Shown here: in pieces, positions 6,782-14,768 of the stretch
Numbering within the stretch: position 1 is the first letter of the stretch
Layout of the letters: each line of letters starts with the position of its first letter
Source of the DNA: Candidatus Poseidoniaceae archaeon
Lineage (GTDB): Archaea > Thermoplasmatota > Poseidoniia > Poseidoniales > Poseidoniaceae
Length of the DNA: 18,100 nucleotides
NCBI GenBank assembly: GCA_022424925.1
Contig: JAKMGM010000025.1
Coordinates: forward strand, 1 to 18,100
Direction of reading: 5' to 3'
Translations under genes and position numbers: made by a program
Notes under the pieces: model-generated
What the model saw: the letters and a program-made list of their open reading frames with translations, nothing else
What the model was told of the DNA's origin: nothing
Databases searched by the model: none

Positions 6782-9304
6782 ATGTCAGCAAAGCAGATTC
6801 GAAGCGGCCACCAACGTCGCGTCTTGAACTGGCTTATCGATGGCAGTGGCACTGTTTCGCACATTGCTGAATCACTCAACCTCCGCATGCCTCACGCCTC
6901 GTTGGCACTGCGGCAATTGCGAGAACGGGGTGAAGTCAGTCGCGACGAACAAGGTAGTATCCGGGGCGCCAAACACCGCCTAAACGAAGCAGGTCGAGCC
7001 AGATTAGCAGAAGATGCTCTAGCCAGAGCGCAGCAACATGTTCGTGAACGACCGGTGCAAGCTGAAGCCATCGTCCTGAGTCTTGACGGTGCTCATGTCC
7101 TGCTTGGTTATGTGAAACCACCGCGTTCAAGGCTTCTTTCATTACCGAATCGAGGTATTACTGAAGCAGAAGAGGTATCTCCAGTTTCCAAAGGAAGGCA
7201 AGGGGGGCGCTGGGCCGTTCAAAGAACTGGAGAGATTCAGTGGTATACGCTTTCATCATTCCAAACTACCGAACCTCCCCGCCAACAGGCGTTGAGTGGA
7301 ACGCTTACCGATTGGACAGAGGAAGTTGACCGAATTGGGCTCGTGCATGCAACGTTGCTTGACACTCGAAATGAATGGCTTCTCAGCCCCGGCACATGGT
7401 TTTCTGAACCGGAAGTCGATGCATCGTTGCCAATGGCACTGATCCAGGGTGAACACGTCCTCGGTACTGCAACAGGTACTGAGCACAACATTACCCCGCA
7501 AAGCGGCATACATGCACACCTCACCGTAGCCGTGAATCGGTCACTCGCCATCAGTGCGCTCAGTACCAACGCACTTGCGTTCGTGGACAAAGCGCAACAA
7601 CATTCCACGCGCTATCTTCCAATCAACGCCATCAAACACTGGATGCGGGCTCGCCATACTCGAATGTCCGAAGAACGCCTCATCGAAAAATACCACGAGG
7701 TTCGTCACCATTTACTCGGCGATGGTGGTCAAACGCCTCCAATTGCCTTACAACGGCAGTTGCTTGCTGATTTTGGCCAGACTGAATGGCTTGAAGGAAA
7801 CGATATCGACACGATTCATTTTTCAGGAGTCTCACTCAATGGTGCGCGTTCCTTGCTGGAATGGTATGTAGATGAATCACTGCGTGAATGCGCTGTTGAA
7901 TGGCCGTATTCGATAGAAGAGGCACTCAGCATCCTCGAACGCCTACTCGCGACAGGGCGATGTCGAATCCTCATTACTTCAGATGGAGAATACCAATCCT
8001 TGAGTACGGCGACGACTGTTATCCGCAGCGAAAAAAAGCTAATGAAGGCAACGATACAACTCGGACGAGGCAAGAATATCCCGTTGACACTGCAACAAAG
8101 TTCCGATGAACGCTCTGCCCATGCCGTTCACAAGCGTACCCCAGCATCGGCCAAAGAACTGCTCATGTTTTGGGATACCTCCGAGGGTTTCGATCGAGAA
8201 GGTTTTTCACATTCTGAATCGGACTTTGAACGCCAGAAGTCAATGTGGCGAGCGTTGAGCATGTATCCGCAAGGTGATGAGCAGTGGGCCAATATGAACG
8301 AAAGCACCATGCCGTTGGCATCATGGATTGCAACACCTCAACAACACCGTACCTCAAGATGGATTCGATTACGTTCTATTTTACCGACAGGATGGGCAGA
8401 CCTGTTGCCGATAGAGAACTGTGAAACGGCGACACTCATCAGTGCCTTACCCAAAGCATCACCCGAATGGAATTTGAAAGCACTGGAAAAAATTCGACAG
8501 CGGTTCACCAATAATGTTGAATCTATCCTCAAGTATCAACACTTTTTGCACGACGATGAACTCGGTTCTTGGATGGCCACATCGATACTGTTAGCGGCAG
8601 GTCAGATGCCGGAAGAATTTCATGAACTTCTCGAACAAGCGTGTATTCGGTGGTTGGATGCACCACACCAAACGCAAAGCGTCCTCGAATCACTGTTTCC
8701 AATAGGCGAGTCATTGTCCGCCCCTCTCGAAAACTGCCTCACAAAATGCAAAGCAGCCGCCAAACTTCACCCGAGTGATTCAACGCTGTATGTCTGGGGT
8801 ATGCTACTTCAGCACATGGAATCAGATGAACCAATGACGCCAGAATTCCTCAGGAATGCGATGAAAGTGTTGCCATCAGCATGGTGGAGAGCGTGGGCCA
8901 GTGAATGGTTGCAAGTTCAATTGTCTTCGACTTCAGGCCGACGATGGTTAGCAGCGACGGTCTTGCCTTGGCCAGCACTTCTTGCTCGACCTGCGGGTGA
9001 ACGAGGCGGATTTCCGGCGTGGCCTACAACATATCCAGATGGACGAATCATGCTCGATGAAGTGCTGCATATCTTGTTGCTCGAAGATAACTTAGGAAAA
9101 CCTGCACTCCTCGATGTTTACGATATGTTAGCCACTGCAGAACGAGGCGAACCTGTATCCTACGGCAGAGTCCATCCGTTGGTAGGATGGCTTGCACGGC
9201 CGGTTGATTCTTGGCCTTCAATGGGGTTGGATGTTCTTCATCAGGGAGATGCTGAAGTCGGAGCACTGCTCTATGCACGTTCGTTTGCCTCAAAATTAGA
9301 ATGA
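6782..9304 (+). CDS. Large protein with N-terminal winged-helix domain, unknown function
   Basis: 840 residues from the ATG at 6782; a TTG three bases earlier is also possible, but the ATG is better spaced from GGTG at 6771-6774. Residues about 5-75 form a winged helix (QRRVLNWLIDGSGTVSHIAE, then MPHASLALRQLRERGEVSRD), as in MarR- or ArsR-like regulators. The remainder, over 750 residues, matches no family I recognise. It has a beta-rich segment (about 85-260) and a long, helical, Trp-rich C-terminal half with spaced leucines that could be a helical-repeat scaffold. No Walker, nuclease, protease or membrane motifs are visible. Coupling a small DNA-binding domain to such a large partner suggests a sensor or a chromatin-associated protein, but this is inference. 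It stands alone on its strand, opposite a second winged-helix gene. Confidence 0.8.
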   Translation: MSAKQIRSGHQRRVLNWLIDGSGTVSHIAESLNLRMPHASLALRQLRERGEVSRDEQGSIRGAKHRLNEAGRARLAEDALARAQQHVRERPVQAEAIVLSLDGAHVLLGYVKPPRSRLLSLPNRGITEAEEVSPVSKGRQGGRWAVQRTGEIQWYTLSSFQTTEPPRQQALSGTLTDWTEEVDRIGLVHATLLDTRNEWLLSPGTWFSEPEVDASLPMALIQGEHVLGTATGTEHNITPQSGIHAHLTVAVNRSLAISALSTNALAFVDKAQQHSTRYLPINAIKHWMRARHTRMSEERLIEKYHEVRHHLLGDGGQTPPIALQRQLLADFGQTEWLEGNDIDTIHFSGVSLNGARSLLEWYVDESLRECAVEWPYSIEEALSILERLLATGRCRILITSDGEYQSLSTATTVIRSEKKLMKATIQLGRGKNIPLTLQQSSDERSAHAVHKRTPASAKELLMFWDTSEGFDREGFSHSESDFERQKSMWRALSMYPQGDEQWANMNESTMPLASWIATPQQHRTSRWIRLRSILPTGWADLLPIENCETATLISALPKASPEWNLKALEKIRQRFTNNVESILKYQHFLHDDELGSWMATSILLAAGQMPEEFHELLEQACIRWLDAPHQTQSVLESLFPIGESLSAPLENCLTKCKAAAKLHPSDSTLYVWGMLLQHMESDEPMTPEFLRNAMKVLPSAWWRAWASEWLQVQLSSTSGRRWLAATVLPWPALLARPAGERGGFPAWPTTYPDGRIMLDEVLHILLLEDNLGKPALLDVYDMLATAERGEPVSYGRVHPLVGWLARPVDSWPSMGLDVLHQGDAEVGALLYARSFASKLE

Positions 9305-9326
9305 TTCGATGATTTGAAAAGGGGTC

Positions 9327-9660
9327 GGCAGGTGGATTGCTTGCCGTACCCGCAACATCTGGCAGAGCTACTGTGAAATTGCTGTGAAGTCTGATACCAA
9401 TGGTACGGTCCGCTATCGAAGACTGAAGTGACCCTTTTGGGAATGACCTTCGGTGCAAAGCGGTAAACCAACCGGTAGGTAAATGGGTCCTTGTGCGACG
9501 ACAGGATGAACACAAGACAACCAACCTATTGGACAGCATAAGCCCTGACGCTGGGTCAGGCCCTCGAGCTTTGCGATGAAAAGGGCCGTTACGCGTCGGG
9601 GTACAGCTCCTGCTGATTTTCCTTCACTCCAAACTGCGTTGTTTTCCTCGATTTGAGGCG
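9327..9660. ncRNA. Candidate structured non-coding RNA, family and strand unresolved
   Basis: The 391 bases between two plus-strand genes hold many complementary pairs: 9327-9332/9340-9345, 9388-9396/9414-9424 (2-base bulge), 9430-9434/9485-9489 enclosing 9446-9454/9471-9480, 9491-9495/9511-9515, 9521-9524/9529-9532, 9544-9549/9555-9560, 9561-9564/9582-9585, 9604-9607/9612-9615 and 9646-9649/9655-9658. A long-range pair GTACCC (9346-9351)/GGGTAC (9599-9604) would close most of them. Overlapping minus-strand frames are open here but read as nonsense, as often happens over structured RNA. Size and architecture would suit RNase P RNA or SRP RNA, but I did not find the hallmark sequences of either. 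An AAAATTA at 9293-9299 could be a plus-strand TATA box. Confidence 0.45.
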
Positions 9661-9695
9661 ATGCAATCAAAGAGCCGCCACCATCACAACGGTTC

Positions 9696-10715
9696 ATGAA
9701 CCCCACTCGGCGTTTTCGCTGTTGCTTGGTGGGGGGAACATTCGACCGCCTTCATGCTGGTCACCGGTTGCTGTTGAACGCTGCAAGCAAGGATGCTGAC
9801 AGCGTTGAAATTCACATTACTTCAGACGCAATGGCCGAATCTAAATCTCCATTCGTGCAGTCGTTTGAAGACCGTCGAGACGAATTGCTTGATTGGGCTG
9901 GGCAACAAGTCGATTGTAAAATCACAATACATCAATTGAACGACAACTACGGACCAGCACCTGCTCATCGAACTGCAGATGCCATCGTTGCAACGCCAGA
10001 AACCAAAGGTATGTGTGGCGCCATCAACGAGCAGCGTGTTGCAAAGGGGCTGCCATCGTTGTACATCATCGAAGTCATGCATCTCGATGGGGTTGAAGGC
10101 GGAATTATCAGTTCTTCAGCCATTAGAAACGGCCATTTGGACCGCGAAGGCCATCCTTGGATGTCGGCAGTACAACGACAAACCAACCTTCGAATGGCTG
10201 CTGCGCTGGATAACGAACTCAAAACGCCGATGGGGACATTGTTCGAAGGGCCTGAAGACGACCCGGAAATCGGCATGGCTGCCGCCCTGGACGGTCTGCC
10301 TTCGCCGCATGGAGCCATCATCACCGTCGGTGACGTGACGACCAAGACGATGCTGGACATGGGCCTAACGCCCGACATCGCCCTCATTGACGGGCAAACA
10401 AAACGTACGGAATTGGAAGAAGAACTCAAGGTCAACACCTCAAGATTTCATCATCAGTTAACAGCGGAAAATCCGGCTGGTCTACTGACACCGTCGCTGA
10501 ATCAAGCCATTTCAAGCGCACTTGTAGCGGAAGAAACGGTTGTCATTGAAGTCGAAGGTGAGGAGGATTTAGCACCACTTGTTCTCCACTGTTTGGCACC
10601 GATTGGAACCGTTATCCTGTACGGTCAGCCTCGTACTGGTGTCGTTCTTCAATACACTTCACTTACCGTGAAAGAGCGCTGCCGCCACCTTCTTTCGCTG
10701 TTCGAGGTGGAATGA
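9696..10715 (+). CDS. Fused phosphopantetheine adenylyltransferase and GTP-dependent dephospho-CoA kinase
   Basis: 339 residues joining the last two steps of CoA synthesis. Residues about 8-155 are an archaeal/eukaryal-type PPAT of the nucleotidyltransferase fold: VGGTFDRLHAGH (12-23) with the HxxH site, and ISSSAIRNG (138-146) as the ISSTxIR-like ATP loop. It converts 4'-phosphopantetheine and ATP to dephospho-CoA. Residues about 205-339 match the archaeal GTP-dependent dephospho-CoA kinase family (formerly DUF359): GDVTT (212-216), PDIALIDGQTKR (226-237), ENPAG (258-262), VEGEEDLA (286-293) and YGQPRTGVV (309-317). A linker of about 50 residues lies between them. The ATG at 9696 sits a normal 12 residues before the first motif; no clear ribosome site precedes it. 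The stop overlaps the next gene's start (ATGA), implying one transcript with the glycosyltransferase. Confidence 0.93.
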   Translation: MNPTRRFRCCLVGGTFDRLHAGHRLLLNAASKDADSVEIHITSDAMAESKSPFVQSFEDRRDELLDWAGQQVDCKITIHQLNDNYGPAPAHRTADAIVATPETKGMCGAINEQRVAKGLPSLYIIEVMHLDGVEGGIISSSAIRNGHLDREGHPWMSAVQRQTNLRMAAALDNELKTPMGTLFEGPEDDPEIGMAAALDGLPSPHGAIITVGDVTTKTMLDMGLTPDIALIDGQTKRTELEEELKVNTSRFHHQLTAENPAGLLTPSLNQAISSALVAEETVVIEVEGEEDLAPLVLHCLAPIGTVILYGQPRTGVVLQYTSLTVKERCRHLLSLFEVE

Positions 10716-11842
10716 TGTCGGCTACGCTCCCACTGGTGAGTATAACCGTGTGTGTGCGAGACGGCGTTGATTGGGTTGATGGATGCATTGAGTCACTCAA
10801 AGCGCAAACGCATCGTCCGATAGAAATTATTGCCGTCGATGACGGCTCGGTGGACGGTTCAAAAGAACGGTTGTTGGCATGGCACAACCCCGAAGGAGAA
10901 GTCCCGACGCGAATCCTAACACAAGAAGCAAAAGGGCTCTCAGCCGGTCGGCAATGGGCGGTCAATGAATCACAAGGTGCCTGGATTGCGATCACAGATA
11001 TCGATGTTCGACCTGAACCAGACTGGATTGCCAAACTCATTGAAAATATCGAGCCGATAGATGAACATGAAGAGGTCGTCGCCGTAACTGGACGAACTAT
11101 TTTTCGACACGGCGAGGATATCGTCAGCCGTGTTCGTTCTGCTGAAATTGCCAACAAATACCGTTCAAGACCACGCCGAACCAGTTTGGCAAACGGACCG
11201 TGCTCGATGTTTAATCGCGAAAGTCTGCTCGCCATTGGAGGGTTTGACCCTTCGTGGTATCACGCAGAAGACATGGAAGTGAGTCTACGTCTCACAAGTG
11301 AAGGCGGAACGATTGTGTATGCTCCAAATGCTGTTGTGCAGCACGTGCCTGAACTTGAATCGTCGAGATTTTTGGCCAAACGAGCCAGGGATGCGAGAGC
11401 ACATACTCGCATCATCCGTCACTATCCACGCCGCAAACGGCGTGGACCCGATTTGGATTTCATCGGAAGTTCAACACTTGTCCTTACTGTTTTTCCGATG
11501 TGGGTTACGGCCATTGCATGTGGAATTCCGTTCCTATGGTCGTTGGCTACAGAACCAAACTGGTCATGGGAAAACGCGCAGACCCGCTGGCAAACTCAAC
11601 TTCTCTTGCTCACGCTTGCTATGATGGTTGTTCACGAATTCATTCTGTGGAGAGGGCCGTTGGGTGTTGTGAACCGTGGAGCGTTAACAGCGGGAAAATC
11701 AACGGTGATTGAAATCATAAAAATTCGCAACCTTACCATGCGATGGAGTATTGCGTTGTGGCGTGGTTTGTTCTATGGTATAGTCGATGCCATTTTAGGA
11801 AAAAACGGACACAGTCCGATGTTTTCTAAGCGTCGCAAGTGA
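10712..11842 (+). CDS. Membrane-associated family 2 glycosyltransferase
   Basis: 376 residues. The N-terminal GT-A domain (about 7-235) has the family 2 landmarks: ITVCVRDG, VDDGSVDGS (42-50) for nucleotide-sugar binding, TDIDV (95-99) as the metal-binding DxD, GGFDP (about 176) and AEDMEVSLR (185-193) with the catalytic ED pair. The C-terminal part has two clear hydrophobic spans (about 251-277 and 293-311) and a third hydrophobic stretch (about 345-365), ending in a basic tail, so the active site probably faces the cytosol at the membrane. It likely adds sugars to a lipid or surface glycan; donor and acceptor cannot be read from sequence. It starts within the stop of the CoA gene (4-base overlap), which implies translational coupling. 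It ends only two bases from the converging gene at 11845. Confidence 0.88.
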   Translation: MMSATLPLVSITVCVRDGVDWVDGCIESLKAQTHRPIEIIAVDDGSVDGSKERLLAWHNPEGEVPTRILTQEAKGLSAGRQWAVNESQGAWIAITDIDVRPEPDWIAKLIENIEPIDEHEEVVAVTGRTIFRHGEDIVSRVRSAEIANKYRSRPRRTSLANGPCSMFNRESLLAIGGFDPSWYHAEDMEVSLRLTSEGGTIVYAPNAVVQHVPELESSRFLAKRARDARAHTRIIRHYPRRKRRGPDLDFIGSSTLVLTVFPMWVTAIACGIPFLWSLATEPNWSWENAQTRWQTQLLLLTLAMMVVHEFILWRGPLGVVNRGALTAGKSTVIEIIKIRNLTMRWSIALWRGLFYGIVDAILGKNGHSPMFSKRRK

Positions 11843-11844
11843 AC

Positions 11845-12411
11845 TCAGTCCAAGTTGTCGTCGCCTTCTGGTGCGTTTGCAGCCATTTGCAAACCGAGAC
11901 CCAATGCAATCATGGAGATGCTCACAGAGTACACGCCGATGTCAATCCAGCCTGTGTTTACAATACCGTAGTAAAAGTAGAACACGATGCCAAGAAGCAG
12001 CGACCATGCTCCAAGAAGCTTGCTCCAACCACCAGCATCTGGGTCGACCAAAGCCGGCCAAGTGTCGTTCACCAAGATGGCCTTCAACCAACCAGCGATT
12101 CCGGATTCATCAGCAAGGAAGGTTCGGATTCCAAGTCCTGCCAGTCCAGCGCACAATGCGATGAAGATGAAGTCGGAGGCAACAACCTGTGTACCGTCAG
12201 CCTTTGGCTCAAATGCGGCATTCGTAGCTTCAAAGGTAAGTAATCCACCCCATGACACGTGATAGCTCGGGTGGATTTGGCCGAGAATGTTGAGGATGGC
12301 CAGGAAAATGCCGAGCAGCCCAATGGCTGCGTACCAGTTCGACATGGTGCGGGATGGATTCAACAACATCGAAACGAAGGAAGGGTTAGCGTCGCTGGTT
12401 TCTGTGCTCAT
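11845..12411 (-). CDS. Four-span membrane protein, unknown function
   Basis: 188 residues from the ATG at 12411 (MSTETSDANPSF). A longer frame reaches 12453, but a TATA-like box at 12431-12440 sits 25 bases before 12411, which makes the shorter start far more likely. The protein has a polar N-terminus and four hydrophobic spans: AAIGLLGIFLAILNILG, FIFIALCAGLAGLGI, LGAWSLLLGIVFYFYYGIV and SVSISMIALGLGLQMAA. Between spans 1 and 2 lies a loop of about 30 residues, and the tail is acidic (EGDDNLD). There are no catalytic motifs or repeated charged residues within spans that would point to a transporter or channel. It lies downstream of orc1/cdc6 on the same strand, separated by 73 bases and its own promoter, so a functional link to replication is not implied. 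Confidence 0.75.
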   Translation of the reverse strand: MSTETSDANPSFVSMLLNPSRTMSNWYAAIGLLGIFLAILNILGQIHPSYHVSWGGLLTFEATNAAFEPKADGTQVVASDFIFIALCAGLAGLGIRTFLADESGIAGWLKAILVNDTWPALVDPDAGGWSKLLGAWSLLLGIVFYFYYGIVNTGWIDIGVYSVSISMIALGLGLQMAANAPEGDDNLD

Positions 12412-12430
12412 AATCCGCCCACCTACCTTT

Positions 12431-12440
12431 TGGATATAAG
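12431..12440 (-). promoter_or_regulatory. TATA box deciding the start of the membrane-protein gene
   Basis: The minus strand reads CTTATATCCA centred about 25 bases before the ATG at 12411. This is the standard archaeal TATA spacing to a transcript that begins at or near the start codon, and it excludes the longer in-frame start at 12453. A GGTGGGCGG stretch between box and ATG resembles a ribosome site, so a very short leader is also possible. Confidence 0.55.
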
Positions 12441-12484
12441 CACACCGAAGCATTCAGAACTGGAAAACCACCGAAGAAATTGAC

Positions 12485-13726
12485 TCAAAGTCGAGATTGA
12501 TGGCGGTATGGGCGGGTAAAAACTTCTTCCATTTCCGATTCCGATTCAACCATGATGGCTTGGGGGTCAACGTTGTTCGGAATGCATGAATTAATTTGTT
12601 TTGAGCGGCCGTATCGACCCTTACTGATGGTTCGAGCAGTGATAAGACCAAGCATATCGAGGTTCGAGATAAGCCCAGAAACTCTGCGTTGAGTGAGTGC
12701 ATTGTGGCCGATGTAACGGCATGCTTGCTGATAAACATCGTACACTTCACCTGTCTGGATGTTTCGAAGGCCATTCTTCTCGTTTAACAAAACCGAGGCA
12801 AGAACGAGCTTTTGCTGACTTGGCAACGACGAGATTACCGGAATCATTTGGTCGCGCTCAATTTGATGCTGCGCCATTCGTACATGGCGTTGTGAGACTG
12901 TCGAGTCGCCACTCTGTTCCGCCTTTTCGGTTGAAACGCGCAACAAATCAAGTGCACATCGAGCATCACCGTGTTCTTGAGCAGCGAGAGCTGCGCACAA
13001 AGCGATGACGCCGTCATCGAGAATGTCGTCTTTCAAAGAACCTTCAGAACGCTGTCGTAGAATATCTTGCAGTTGACCGGCATCGTACGGATTGAAAACA
13101 ATGTCGAGTTGGCCGAGGCGTGAGCGTACTCGTGGGTCGAGGAAATCGGTGAACTTCAAGTCGTTTGAGATACCGATGACGCAGGTTCGAGCTGATTTGA
13201 GCGAAGCGTTGAGACTGGTGAGGTTGTAGAGGAGGTCGTCGCCTGCTTTGCGAACCAGATGGTCAATTTCATCGAGCACAAGAATGTACACGCCGCCCTT
13301 TTCATCCATGCGTCGAACCAATTCACCGAACACGCGATCGGTCGGCCAGCCTGTAAACGGGATTTCATCAATTTCATGTTCTTCACGAAGCGAATTACCC
13401 AAATGACTCAAAACCCGATACTGTGTATCAATTTGGCGGCAGTTAACCATGATTGAGCGAACGGGGCGATTCTTTTCTGCACCTTTCAGTTCGAGCTGAT
13501 TACAGACGAATTTTGTAACAGCAGTTTTGCCAGCACCTGTCACACCGTACAGCGTCATGTTGGATGGAATTTGACCGTTCAAAGCCTCGACTAAATTGAA
13601 AGCAATGGCTTCGATTTCCTTGTCTCGGTGTGGAAGGTTTTTCGGGAGATGGTCGTGGCGGAGTTTCTCCTTATTGAGGAACAAAGTTTGCCTTGAAAGG
13701 AAGTCATCAAAAATGTTTCCGCTCAT
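12485..13726 (-). CDS. Orc1/Cdc6 replication initiator
   Basis: A 413-residue AAA+ ATPase that binds archaeal origins and loads the MCM helicase. An N-terminal basic segment with LPHRDKEIEAI (about 31-41) is the usual Cdc6 entry motif. Walker A is GVTGAGKT (61-68), Walker B ILVLDEID (148-155), sensor 1 GISND (185-189) and sensor 2 GDARCALDLLR (about 253-263). The C-terminal region (about 295-395) is the winged helix that contacts origin DNA, with QRRVSGLISNLDMLGLI as its recognition part. The length is typical. The ATG at 13726 follows AAGGAGG (minus strand, plus coordinates 13734-13740), a strong ribosome site. The family often sits beside the origin it recognises, and the upstream 232-base gap has repeats compatible with that. 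Archaeal genomes often carry two or more paralogues; only one is visible here. Confidence 0.94.
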   Translation of the reverse strand: MSGNIFDDFLSRQTLFLNKEKLRHDHLPKNLPHRDKEIEAIAFNLVEALNGQIPSNMTLYGVTGAGKTAVTKFVCNQLELKGAEKNRPVRSIMVNCRQIDTQYRVLSHLGNSLREEHEIDEIPFTGWPTDRVFGELVRRMDEKGGVYILVLDEIDHLVRKAGDDLLYNLTSLNASLKSARTCVIGISNDLKFTDFLDPRVRSRLGQLDIVFNPYDAGQLQDILRQRSEGSLKDDILDDGVIALCAALAAQEHGDARCALDLLRVSTEKAEQSGDSTVSQRHVRMAQHQIERDQMIPVISSLPSQQKLVLASVLLNEKNGLRNIQTGEVYDVYQQACRYIGHNALTQRRVSGLISNLDMLGLITARTISKGRYGRSKQINSCIPNNVDPQAIMVESESEMEEVFTRPYRHQSRL

Positions 13727-13958
13727 GTTGGGGCCTCCTTTGTTCTGTGTTCATCGAGAATGTCCCAACGGGCATTGCGCGATAATGTGCGTTAGTCCGA
13801 GTCCCCCTCATAAGTATGACCGTCAAGGAAGAATGGAGAAGGAGTTTTGATTCCCTCATAGATTCAAAAATGATATTATGAAGGGTGTCGGTTTATGTAC
13901 TCTTTTTGGGAAAAATAACATCATGAAGGGTCACTTTCCGACGCTTCGAATCTTCGCA
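13727..13958. other. Repeat-bearing, AT-rich intergenic region; candidate replication origin
   Basis: This gap lies upstream of orc1/cdc6. CCCTCATA occurs at 13805-13812 and 13853-13860, and the inverted near-copy TATGAAGGG at 13877-13885, with ATGAAGGGT again at 13923-13931. The pair 13853-13860/13877-13885 forms an imperfect inverted repeat around an AT-rich core (13861-13876). Inverted boxes flanking an AT-rich core next to an initiator gene are the usual organisation of archaeal origins. I did not find the classic euryarchaeal origin-box sequence, so autoregulation of orc1/cdc6 is an equal alternative. Confidence 0.4.
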
Positions 13959-14768
13959 TTACAGACCGTAGCGTTTTCGCCCGAGGTGCCAATCGCCTCC
14001 GTCTCGAGTGAGGCAAAGTCCGTCTTCAGCGTGATGCACATTTTCCGGATGTACGGGGTATTGATCGGTGACCGTTACTTCAGTGTGAACGCCAGGTTGG
14101 TCGATGTAGGTGTGGGTTACTACCAGTTGAACCGAATGTACGCGCTCTGCAAGCGATTGGATGGTTGAAGGCTTGTGATGGTGGTCGGATTGAACCCATT
14201 CTGGATGACCCATCTCGATAATGGCCATGCTTGCAGCAGCAATTTCATCGTACAGTGTTTGGCACGGGCCTGAGTCGCCACTGTGGACAAAACTCCCTTT
14301 CTGACCTGAATTAAAGTGGTAGCCGTACGGGTCTACAGATTCATCGTGAAGAACCCTGAACCGCTTCCACGTCATACCACAATCGAGTGTTCCCTGCACT
14401 TCATTTCGCCATGTGATTGTTGAAAAAATCTCCTCTAAACTACCCGGGTAAGCCATCTCACACAACTTCCATAGATGTTCTTTGACGCCTTCAGCAGCGA
14501 CAATGGTTAGCGGTTTCGCCATGTCGCGGTCAGAGATATAGCGGCGTTCAAGAAGCATAAACGGAAATCCAAACACGTGGTCCCCGTGAATGTGAGTGAT
14601 AAATATCGTTTCAACATCGCTGAGTGGAACGCGGGCGCGTCTCAAACTTGCCATGGCGGTTGGGGGGCAGTCGATGATGTGCTTTCGATCAAGAAGCGCA
14701 AAGGAATGGTAGCGGCCATACGGCATGAAAGCGTTACCAGTTCCAAGCATCTCCACCTCCTTCGCCAT
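13959..14768 (-). CDS. RNase Z-like metallo-beta-lactamase-fold hydrolase
   Basis: 269 residues from the ATG at 14768. The fold starts with KEVEMLGTGNAF, and metal ligands follow the ElaC/RNase Z order: THIHGDH (H59, H61, D63, H64), H141 in VLHDES, D165 in VHSGDSG and H219 in VVTHTY. DDHHHKPS-like SDHHHKPSTIQSLAE before the last histidine matches the family's AxxA helix region. Likely roles are tRNA 3'-end processing or hydrolysis of a phosphodiester or lactone; no long flexible arm of a canonical RNase Z is seen, so a specialised hydrolase is as likely. Start choice: GTG at 14789 and ATG at 14768 both retain the first strand. A third ATG at 14750 follows a near-perfect AAGGAGGTG but would delete that strand. 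It lies 76 bases after the oxidoreductase gene on the same strand. Confidence 0.85.
   Translation of the reverse strand: MAKEVEMLGTGNAFMPYGRYHSFALLDRKHIIDCPPTAMASLRRARVPLSDVETIFITHIHGDHVFGFPFMLLERRYISDRDMAKPLTIVAAEGVKEHLWKLCEMAYPGSLEEIFSTITWRNEVQGTLDCGMTWKRFRVLHDESVDPYGYHFNSGQKGSFVHSGDSGPCQTLYDEIAAASMAIIEMGHPEWVQSDHHHKPSTIQSLAERVHSVQLVVTHTYIDQPGVHTEVTVTDQYPVHPENVHHAEDGLCLTRDGGDWHLGRKRYGL

Noticed and set aside
9327..9660. Firm assignment as RNase P RNA or SRP RNA
   Set aside because: Size and folding are compatible, but I could not find the conserved core sequences of either on either strand, so I left the family open.
9048..9706. Three overlapping minus-strand frames across the gap before the CoA gene
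   Set aside because: They overlap each other and real plus-strand genes, and their translations look like read-through of stem-rich sequence. I interpret the region as structured RNA instead.
12412..12453. Longer N-terminus (MLRCAYIQKVGGRI) for the four-span membrane protein
   Set aside because: A TATA-like box lies inside this stretch 25 bases before the ATG at 12411, so transcription probably starts after the upstream codon.
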